From Planctomycetaceae bacterium (lineage in GTDB: Bacteria > Planctomycetota > Planctomycetia > Pirellulales > UBA1268): 14,859 nt of DNA. Below are positions 1 through 5,951 of this stretch, piece by piece (within the stretch, counting starts at the first letter, position 1; each line of letters begins with the position of its first letter). The notes beneath the pieces are model-generated. The model did not search any database, was not told where the DNA came from, and saw nothing but the letters and a program-made list of their open reading frames with translations. The stretch spans positions 1 through 14,859 of the forward strand of contig JABHNP010000380.1 of NCBI GenBank assembly GCA_018694455.1, read 5' to 3'. The position numbers and the translations under genes are program-made.

Positions 1-162
1 ATATTGCTGCAGGTGTGGTCGCAAAAGTCGTCTCACGTTGCCAAACTGAGTGAGCATTTCATGAAGGGTGCCGATACCAATCGTGATATCACATGCCGGC
101 CGTGCAGTAATGAGCGGCCCAAGTGCGGGGACTTCGGAATCTTCGAATACAAAAATATCCAT
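1..162 (-). CDS. Sugar nucleotidyltransferase, N-terminal fragment (runs off left edge)
   Basis: The minus strand reads open from an ATG at 162 to the window edge, giving 54 residues that begin MDIFVFEDSEVPALGPL. The order FEDSEV, a hydrophobic PL-x-x-x-RP segment (ITARPACDITIG), a GTLHEML segment and RRLLRPHL matches the N-terminus of the GlmU-like sugar nucleotidyltransferase family (Pfam 'Sugar nucleotidyl transferase', NTP_transf_4 type), as I recall it. Family members are predicted to activate sugar-1-phosphates with an NTP in the cytoplasm, often with a C-terminal left-handed beta-helix; that part lies outside the window. No signal peptide is visible, as expected. A TAGGG sits 8 bases before the ATG as a weak ribosome-binding site. 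The gene is divergent from the tRNA. The plus-strand readings here resemble nothing known. The identification rests on 54 residues, so substrate cannot be stated. Confidence 0.72.
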   Translation of the reverse strand, partial: MDIFVFEDSEVPALGPLITARPACDITIGIGTLHEMLTQFGNVRRLLRPHLQQY

Positions 163-190
163 GAAGAAAACCCTAGCAGACGTTCCACTG

Positions 191-235
191 CGGCAGCGAG
201 ACCGCTGCTGGAAAATTACGCTGTTGTGGCGTAAT
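191..235. promoter_or_regulatory. Two tandem hairpins between the nucleotidyltransferase and tRNA-Leu
   Basis: Hairpin A spans 191-210: CGGCAGCG, loop AGAC, CGCTGCTG (8 pairs with one G-T). Hairpin B spans 215-235: ATTACGC, loop TGTTGTG, GCGTAAT (7 perfect pairs). On the minus strand hairpin B is followed directly by TTTT, and both lie in the likely 5' leader of the nucleotidyltransferase. On the plus strand they precede the tRNA. They could be a leader structure, a weak terminator or protein-binding sites. The pairing is seen; the function is inferred. Confidence 0.4.
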
Positions 236-248
236 CTTCTATATACAA

Positions 249-331
249 GCCGGAGTGGCGGAATGGCAGACGCGAAGGATTCAAAATCCTTTGCCCGCAA
301 GGGCGTGTGGGTTCAAGTCCCACCTCCGGTA
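249..331 (+). tRNA. tRNA-Leu, anticodon CAA
   Basis: A complete class II tRNA cloverleaf can be folded. The acceptor stem pairs GCCGGAG (249-255) with CTCCGGT (324-330), with a G-T first pair. The anticodon stem AAGGA/TCCTT (275-279/287-291) carries the loop TTCAAAA, with anticodon CAA at 282-284. A long variable arm forms GCCC-GCAA-GGGC at 293-304, typical of tRNA-Leu. The T arm is GTGGG/CCCAC around TTCAAGT. The discriminator base is A331. CCA is not encoded, so it must be added by the CCA-adding enzyme. The tRNA reads UUG leucine codons. Confidence 0.96.
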
Positions 332-480
332 TTAAAAGATAGTCAAAGGGGAACAAGTACTCGTTGAGGAATTTTGAATTGGCTCCACTCGAAGATGACA
401 ATGAAGATGGGCATGCCGCTATGACATTCGAGTGAACTACCCTTTCCCGTTTTCAATCCTAACGTGCTCTTAGAGGGAAC
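332..480. other. Spacer between tRNA-Leu and phosphoesterase, with an 8-bp inverted repeat
   Basis: I see no coding region here. A perfect inverted repeat CACTCGAA (386-393) / TTCGAGTG (427-434) encloses 33 bases that contain the palindrome GGCATGCC (410-417). No T-run follows, so it is not a standard intrinsic terminator. It could be the tRNA transcript's 3' processing or termination region, or part of the leader of the next gene. AGAGGGA at 472-478 is a close-spaced ribosome-binding site for the ATG at 481. Confidence 0.35.
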
Positions 481-1371
481 ATGACAACACGAGATTCTAA
501 GCCTCCTTTTGGACGCAGGGCTTTTTTAACAAACGGCACGCTCACGCTCGCTGCCGCCTCTGTTTGCCCACGAGCACTGGTAGGTAATCAATTCAAGCCA
601 AAACTTAGCATCGGTCTGATCACCGACTTGCACTACGCTGACAAGCCACCTGCTGGTTCCCGTCATTACCGTGAATCGCTCGCGAAACTCGATGCAGCAG
701 CAGCTCAGTTCCAGAAGCATCAAATTTCAGTTCTTGTCGAACTGGGTGACCTGATCGACGCAGCCGAGACTGTTGAAAAGGAACAAACCTATTTAAAAAC
801 TATTAACCAAAAATTTTCAAAAATTTGCTCCAACCGTCACTACGTCCTCGGAAACCACTGTGTCGACACCTTGAAAAAGGAAGAATTCCTTAAAGGAGTA
901 GGGCAAAAAGAATCTTATTATTCTTTCGATCAGGAAGGATTTCATTTCATTGTTCTTGATGCCTGCTTTCGAAGTGATGGCGTCGCTTACGAGCGAAAAA
1001 ATTTCCACTGGACTGACGCCAATATCCCACCAACAGAATTAAAATGGCTTCAAGAAGATCTCAAGGCTAATGAGAAACCTGTCATTGTCTTGGCCCATCA
1101 ACGTCTTGATGTCAGCAACAATCACGGAGTAAAAAATAACAGAGAGGTTCGCAGCCTACTTGAATCATCAGGAAATGTGATTGCTGTTTTCCAGGGGCAC
1201 AGTCACCAAAATGACCTCAACATTATCGGCGGAATCCACTACTGCACACTAGTCGCAATGGTCGAGGGCATGGGGCTAGCTCACAATGGATTTTCAATTC
1301 TGAACATCGACAAGCAAGGAAGCGTTCAGTTAACTGGTTTTCAAAAGCAAAAAAGCCGACAGCTTACGTAA
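481..1371 (+). CDS. Tat-exported calcineurin-like metallophosphoesterase
   Basis: The 296-residue product carries the full metallophosphoesterase signature: TDLHYAD (D49, H51), LGDLID (D90), LGNHC (N125, H126), AHQRLD (H206) and QGHSHQND (H240, H242). These are the usual ligands of a dinuclear metal centre that hydrolyses phosphomono- or phosphodiesters; the substrate cannot be told. The N-terminus has a twin-arginine motif, GRRAFLTNG (R12, R13), then a short hydrophobic stretch, so export by Tat is likely. The domain fills residues 40-285 with no extra modules. An AGAGGGA lies just before the ATG. The gene is downstream of tRNA-Leu on the same strand and converges with the large minus-strand gene at 1595. 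It most resembles the stand-alone secreted phosphoesterases common in planctomycetes. A membrane-anchored form is possible if the signal is not cleaved. Confidence 0.9.
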   Translation: MTTRDSKPPFGRRAFLTNGTLTLAAASVCPRALVGNQFKPKLSIGLITDLHYADKPPAGSRHYRESLAKLDAAAAQFQKHQISVLVELGDLIDAAETVEKEQTYLKTINQKFSKICSNRHYVLGNHCVDTLKKEEFLKGVGQKESYYSFDQEGFHFIVLDACFRSDGVAYERKNFHWTDANIPPTELKWLQEDLKANEKPVIVLAHQRLDVSNNHGVKNNREVRSLLESSGNVIAVFQGHSHQNDLNIIGGIHYCTLVAMVEGMGLAHNGFSILNIDKQGSVQLTGFQKQKSRQLT

Positions 1372-1594
1372 AAAGCAAGCCGAAGAGTTTGTCTTTGAGA
1401 ATAGCTGAGCAAATCCACCGCCCTACTATGTTTCAGCCCCTCTTCAATCATCTTACGATCATTTATTTGTCAATTGATAGAGTTGAGGTAAACGCAATGC
1501 TATTTTTAAAAAATGAAAAAAGGAATCCTGGAATCCACCGTAAATCGTAGGTGATACAACCCCAGCTTTCGTGGTGGATGACTAGGTTCACAGG
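1372..1594. other. Convergent intergenic region, possible shared termination zone
   Basis: No open frame here looks real. The inverted repeat GGTGGAT (1573-1579) / ATCCACC (1533-1539) has a 33-base loop. Read on the minus strand, it is followed 12 bases later by a run of six T and then another (1505-1520). This may terminate the 1595-5650 gene, but the long loop and the gap before the T-run make it weak. ATTTTTAAAAAAT (1502-1514) is nearly palindromic. No clear hairpin was found for the plus-strand phosphoesterase. Confidence 0.25.
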
Positions 1595-4500
1595 CTATCG
1601 TTTTCGAACCTCAAGTACATATCGCATGAGGTCGTCAAATTCTTGTCGATTTTTAAGTTGTCGAACAAGATTTTCTGGCATGAGCGAAATGGGAGATTCG
1701 AAGATCTCATCAATATCATCTTTTTGAAAAGACACAGGTGCTGGCTGAGCAAGGTTGCGTAGTAGAAGTTGGTCATCATCCTCTGACACTCGCATGCCAG
1801 TGTGCTGTTTCCCTTCATTTGTAATCACAGTTACTTGCGCGTAGTTCTTTTCAATTCGTTTTGATGGGTAGAGAAGCGACTCAACGAGTTGCTCTGGAGA
1901 AAGACTCGTCTTTAGTTCTTGCAAGTCAGGTCCGAGACGGACACCATTCTTCGATGGATGGTGACAGGTTGCACATGCCGCAGCTGACTTATAAAAAATA
2001 TTTTTGCCTTTCTTCAGGTTGCCTCGCTTCATTGCGGTCTGCGCGAGTTCGCTTGCTGGTGTTGAAAGCAATACTTTCTCCAGTTCGATATTAGAAAAAA
2101 CATTTTGTTCAGAGCGAGCAGCAGCCACTAACTCTGGTTCGAGTGGATGTGCAGCCAAGAGATCGGCAGGTTTCCAGAATGTTGTCTGGGCTTTTGTTGC
2201 AGCACGAATCTGCTTCACCGTGCTTGGTGAAACAGAAGCAGCTTCGTTGCCCCATGTGTTTCGTACAAATGTTAGAACGGCCGCTAGTTCCTCATCGTTG
2301 AGAAGATTTCGAAAAGCTGTCATAGGTGGCACGCCACGGGTTGGATCATATGTTTTGCCATGTACTTCCATTGGTCCCCACATCCCGTGTAAGGTTGCCT
2401 TCACAAGTCGTTCCTCACTTCCGGTTACCCAAGGGCTGTTCACAAGGGATGGATAGATAATCCCATTTCCTTTGCCGTGTGTCAGATGGCACGTGCTGCA
2501 GTGGGCTTCACGTTGGTAAATTTCGGCACCAATCTTATACGCCTTGCGGTCTTTGGCGTTGAGATGTTTTGGTATGTCAAAGTTGACGAAATCACTCTCT
2601 GCGGATGCAGCGAATCCGCTGGCTCCATGAACATCTACCTTCGTCCAAAAATGTTCTACTGTTTTCGCTGCCTCAGCCGCGTGTCGAACAGTTGAGTTGA
2701 GTAAGAGTTCAAGGAGTGACTGATTTTTGACGTTGTGCTGCTGGTAAAGCCATAGAGCTTCTACAAGATGGTGAGCTTCTTGTTCGTTATTTGGATCAAA
2801 GCTACCAATCCATTTTTCTGTTGCCTCTATTACGTCATCAGAGTCACGCCCGCTCAGTTCAACTCGCGTACGATGACGAACGCCGTTCACGGGGTGCTTT
2901 AAGTTTTCTAGTAGGTTCTCAATGGGTTCACCGGAAATCGCTACTGGCTTTTGTAAGGGTCGATTTTTTACTGTAAGCCGGATGATTCGCCCGTGCGTAT
3001 GATCACGATTAGGGTCACGAATGTTATGCTGCATATGGCCGATAATGACGTTTTGCCAATCAGATATGTACAACGCGCCGTCTGCGCCAACAATTGCGTC
3101 AGTTGGCCGAAAGTTTCGGTCTGTGCTGTTGAGGACGTCTTGAACAGGAGTTCCCCAAACTTCTCCAAAGACACGTTCACGACTCTTGGTTCCCTTGCTA
3201 TTCCCAATCTGAACAGTCACGGTTGCGATCAGCGTATCGTTGTCAAAAAACTCGATTTTTCCATTATTGAAACGGTCTTCGAATCCTTCTCGATTCCAGA
3301 TTCTGAGTTCTGAGACTTCAACAGGTTCGGCAAATTCACCCTTCATCCAAGGATTCATTTGTATTGATGTATGTGCAAAAGTCTGTTTGTTCCCGTCAAT
3401 AAGCAATGAGACGGGGAACATGCCTTTGTTGTATTCACTCGACTGACTTAGCTTGACAGTTTTTGTGATATGTCTCGTGCCGTGAACACGTGCTGCTGCT
3501 TCCGAGACCACCTCAATTTCACAGAGATTCATCTGCTGTTTTCCGGGAACACTCAATTTAAAAGAAGTAATTTTTTTATCTTTTAGTGCCGGATGATTGA
3601 CAGTTATGAGTTGTCCGCCCTTTGTTACTTCAGCATAGCTCAGGCTTTTCTTAGGCTTTGTTTCCTGTGCTGAAAGACCGTCACCACGGTCGAGGTCATA
3701 TTGGCGGATTCCGAGAAAGCCGATCGTATTGCAGATAAGGAAATCCTGTTGCATGTCTTCTGGAAAATGCTCGGAGGATAAAATTTCATCGGCAGCAACG
3801 GGCCTGAATTCTTTTTCCAAAAGTGTGTGCATTTTGAAGCCGTTGCCTTCTCGTCGCACCTGATACGACCGCCCGCCCGTACCGTCATTTGCGTAGCAGT
3901 AGCCCCAATAATCAAAGCTTGTTCCGTGTGGATTTGGCTTATTTTCGGCATGTGGTGTGATTACGAATGTCCGAGGGTCGAATCGATACATTCCAGATTG
4001 GCCAATAGCCAAATTTTGCTTCCACGGCGTTTCATGATTATTCATGAGAAAAATGCCACTCTGCCAGTAAATTCCACCGTCCGGCCCATAAATCAAATTG
4101 TTGGCAGCGTGATGTGTGTCAGAGGTACCCAAGCCTTGGAGGAGTGGATATCGAAGGTCTGCAACATCATCACCATCTGTATCCTTTAGAAAAATTAAGT
4201 CGGGGCCGGAGGTGACCACCACTCCACCTCCCCAGAATTCAAAGCCCAACGGATTGTGGACATGAGCAAAAATTTTCCTTTTATCTGCAACTCCATCACG
4301 ATCAGTATCCTCAAGAATGACGAGAGCATCATTCATTTCCTTCAAGGGTTCCCACTTGGGATATGTGTTCCAGCAGGCCGCCCAGAGCCGCCCTTTTCCA
4401 TCAACTTGCAATTGAACGGGATTTGCAAAGTCTTCGAACATGTCCTCCGAGGCAAAGACATTAAGCTCAAAGCCTTCCGGCACGTTGATCTGAGCAATAC

Positions 4501-5650
4501 TTTCTTCTGGACTGAGGTAATTAACACTCCCCTCTTTGTCCGCACTCGAACTTTTACTGCCTCCTCCAATATTGGAAATAACCTTAATTGGAGACGGTAC
4601 GTTGCTATCATCAGCCGTAATGTCTTGGCCATTTGCAGCTGCCCAAAGAACGGAATCACGATTTGAGGTCATCACATCAAGCATTGCTAATTCATTTCGC
4701 AAAACATCGGCATTACTCTGTCCGTCAACGAATGTGAGTTGCGCACGTGACCCCCAGATGTCGTTACCATCAGTCGCGTGATAGCGGTTATGCCAAGTCC
4801 AGTTTTTTTCCTTTACAGCTTCGTAAAGGTTTTTTAAAAAATCCTTTGAACAGAGATTTTGCTTGGAAAGAAGAGACTGGCTTATGATTCCGGCGAGATC
4901 CCAGTAGCCAGCAGCATTTAAGTGAATGCCATTGAGTGTAAGCTGTTCCTCACTCTGTTCGAACCGCTGCAAAGTTGGTTCATAAAGATTCACAAAAGTT
5001 GATTTGCTATCAGCAGCAGCCTGGCGAGTAGCTTCGGTGTAAATAGCTAAATTCGCATTCGTCTGAATGCCATCAGGAAGATTGGGATTCGCCGTGGATT
5101 CGTATGCGATAGGGCTAAAGAGAACGAATCGAGCGTCACAATCTTTCTCTTTACGCAGCCGTCGATATTTTTCAACAAGTTCAACAAGCTGTTTCGTATA
5201 CAGAGCGGCACCCTGCTCACCTTCAAACGATTCATTGTATCCATACATAATAAAAATGACTGATGGGCCGACGTGTTGAAGATATGCTTCATCGTCTGTA
5301 AAGCCTTTGCTTCGTGGTTTTCGATCGACGGTATCTCCCGAAAAACTCATATTTCTGAAACGAATGTTCATGCCTTTCAGATGATTTTGGAGAACCGTCT
5401 CCACCCAAGGATCATGCTGCATTCGGTCAGCGAGGCCATTTCCATAAATGGCGACAACGTCACCATTTTGAAAACAAAAGTCTTCAGCAAAAACATAACG
5501 AGCCGGATGGAAGGTGGCAGCAGTGACAAGGCAGAGCCCGCAAGTCCAGATTGTGACGGCACGGAGCAGTTGAGGTCGATATTCGTTATTGTCTGATAGC
5601 ATGTTTATAAATGAGGGTTTAAAGGCATTCTCTGTAATTGCGTTGTACAT
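1595..5650 (-). CDS. SGNH-like domain fused to PVC-type membrane-bound dehydrogenase with lectin-like insert and two haem c sites
   Basis: The 1351-residue product is multidomain. Residues 30-49 are hydrophobic (signal peptide or anchor). Residues 62-262 are SGNH-like: GNGLADR, NMSFSGDT, GYNES and NGIHLNAAGY. Residues 388-895 form a PVC-type 'membrane-bound dehydrogenase' beta-propeller with two DxDxDG-like loops (EDTDRDGVADKR, KDTDGDDVADLR) and the diagnostic GHMQHNIRDPNRDHTHGR. A discoidin/F-type-lectin-like domain (about 690-818) interrupts it. CSTCH (C1051, C1054, H1055) with M1110 is a class I cytochrome c domain. CATCH (C1226, C1229, H1230) begins the Pirellula/Verrucomicrobium-type haem-binding domain, running to the C-terminus. 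Periplasmic sugar or alcohol oxidation linked to electron transfer is the inferred role; no member is well characterised to my knowledge. An internal ATG at 5602 (M17) would give a more normal signal peptide; neither start has a good ribosome-binding site. The frame is intact throughout. Confidence 0.88.
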   Translation of the reverse strand: MYNAITENAFKPSFINMLSDNNEYRPQLLRAVTIWTCGLCLVTAATFHPARYVFAEDFCFQNGDVVAIYGNGLADRMQHDPWVETVLQNHLKGMNIRFRNMSFSGDTVDRKPRSKGFTDDEAYLQHVGPSVIFIMYGYNESFEGEQGAALYTKQLVELVEKYRRLRKEKDCDARFVLFSPIAYESTANPNLPDGIQTNANLAIYTEATRQAAADSKSTFVNLYEPTLQRFEQSEEQLTLNGIHLNAAGYWDLAGIISQSLLSKQNLCSKDFLKNLYEAVKEKNWTWHNRYHATDGNDIWGSRAQLTFVDGQSNADVLRNELAMLDVMTSNRDSVLWAAANGQDITADDSNVPSPIKVISNIGGGSKSSSADKEGSVNYLSPEESIAQINVPEGFELNVFASEDMFEDFANPVQLQVDGKGRLWAACWNTYPKWEPLKEMNDALVILEDTDRDGVADKRKIFAHVHNPLGFEFWGGGVVVTSGPDLIFLKDTDGDDVADLRYPLLQGLGTSDTHHAANNLIYGPDGGIYWQSGIFLMNNHETPWKQNLAIGQSGMYRFDPRTFVITPHAENKPNPHGTSFDYWGYCYANDGTGGRSYQVRREGNGFKMHTLLEKEFRPVAADEILSSEHFPEDMQQDFLICNTIGFLGIRQYDLDRGDGLSAQETKPKKSLSYAEVTKGGQLITVNHPALKDKKITSFKLSVPGKQQMNLCEIEVVSEAAARVHGTRHITKTVKLSQSSEYNKGMFPVSLLIDGNKQTFAHTSIQMNPWMKGEFAEPVEVSELRIWNREGFEDRFNNGKIEFFDNDTLIATVTVQIGNSKGTKSRERVFGEVWGTPVQDVLNSTDRNFRPTDAIVGADGALYISDWQNVIIGHMQHNIRDPNRDHTHGRIIRLTVKNRPLQKPVAISGEPIENLLENLKHPVNGVRHRTRVELSGRDSDDVIEATEKWIGSFDPNNEQEAHHLVEALWLYQQHNVKNQSLLELLLNSTVRHAAEAAKTVEHFWTKVDVHGASGFAASAESDFVNFDIPKHLNAKDRKAYKIGAEIYQREAHCSTCHLTHGKGNGIIYPSLVNSPWVTGSEERLVKATLHGMWGPMEVHGKTYDPTRGVPPMTAFRNLLNDEELAAVLTFVRNTWGNEAASVSPSTVKQIRAATKAQTTFWKPADLLAAHPLEPELVAAARSEQNVFSNIELEKVLLSTPASELAQTAMKRGNLKKGKNIFYKSAAACATCHHPSKNGVRLGPDLQELKTSLSPEQLVESLLYPSKRIEKNYAQVTVITNEGKQHTGMRVSEDDDQLLLRNLAQPAPVSFQKDDIDEIFESPISLMPENLVRQLKNRQEFDDLMRYVLEVRKR

Positions 5651-5831
5651 ACCAGCTATTTAGGAAGACCATTCGATCTTACATATTAATCGTACACACA
5701 GTGGCTCGTGGGACATCATCGTGCAAATACAGGAATTTCATGGTAAATACTGAAAAGAAGCGAAACTGCCGTTTCTTTTTAGTAATTTTTCAGTGATCAG
5801 GTTGTTTAGTAGCAGTTAAATTTTGAAAACA

Positions 5832-5849
5832 TTGCTTGATAACAAGCAA
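5832..5849. promoter_or_regulatory. Perfect 7-bp inverted repeat, possible operator
   Basis: TTGCTTG (5832-5838), loop ATAA, CAAGCAA (5843-5849). It lies about 100 bases upstream of the protease-fusion start and about 180 from the divergent gene. The position fits a regulator-binding site or a leader hairpin. There is no following T-run on the plus strand, so termination is unlikely. The symmetry is seen; the regulatory role is inferred. Confidence 0.35.
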
Positions 5850-5941
5850 AGGTTTGCCTGACAGATAGCAAGAGCTTCGAGACAAAGATGGGCTACCGTT
5901 AGAAGCTTCCTCCAATTTTGTAAGGTTTTAAAATCAAGATC

Positions 5942-5947
5942 AGGTGA
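5942..5947 (+). promoter_or_regulatory. Ribosome-binding site supporting a GTG start at 5952
   Basis: AGGTGA lies a few bases upstream of the GTG at 5952. No in-frame ATG lies between this GTG and the end of the hydrophobic signal segment, so this site decides the start of the protease fusion. An ATG at 5948 is in another frame. Confidence 0.55.
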
Positions 5948-5951
5948 ATGC

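Larger units (their letters stand above)
5651..5951. other. Divergent intergenic region with hairpins
   Basis: This 301-base AT-rich spacer separates the divergent 1351-residue gene (minus) and protease fusion (plus), so it must hold both promoters. I cannot assign -35/-10 boxes with confidence. It contains the perfect hairpin at 5832-5849, listed separately. It also has a small hairpin GAAAC-TGCC-GTTTC (5762-5775) followed by TTTTT (5776-5780), and the palindrome GAAGCTTC (about 5902-5909). No small gene was recognised. Confidence 0.4.

Noticed and set aside
1..234. Plus-strand frames at the left edge, including a short tail starting IAAGVVAKVV and ending at about 51
   Set aside because: The minus-strand frame over the same bases matches a protein family; the plus-strand frames do not.
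240..246. TATATA just before the tRNA as its -10 box
   Set aside because: It is only 3 bases from the mature 5' end, so transcription would start inside the tRNA.
249..331. tRNA-Leu as a possible integration site
   Set aside because: No integrase and no repeated copy of the tRNA 3' end was found in the window.
216..401. 61-residue minus-strand frame containing a VGLEPTRPCGQRILNPSRL-like stretch
   Set aside because: This is the reverse-strand translation of the tRNA-Leu gene, a well-known spurious annotation.
1533..1579. Inverted repeat as a firm intrinsic terminator for the 1351-residue gene
   Set aside because: The loop is 33 bases and the T-run starts 12 bases after the stem, so it is only noted as a possible termination zone.
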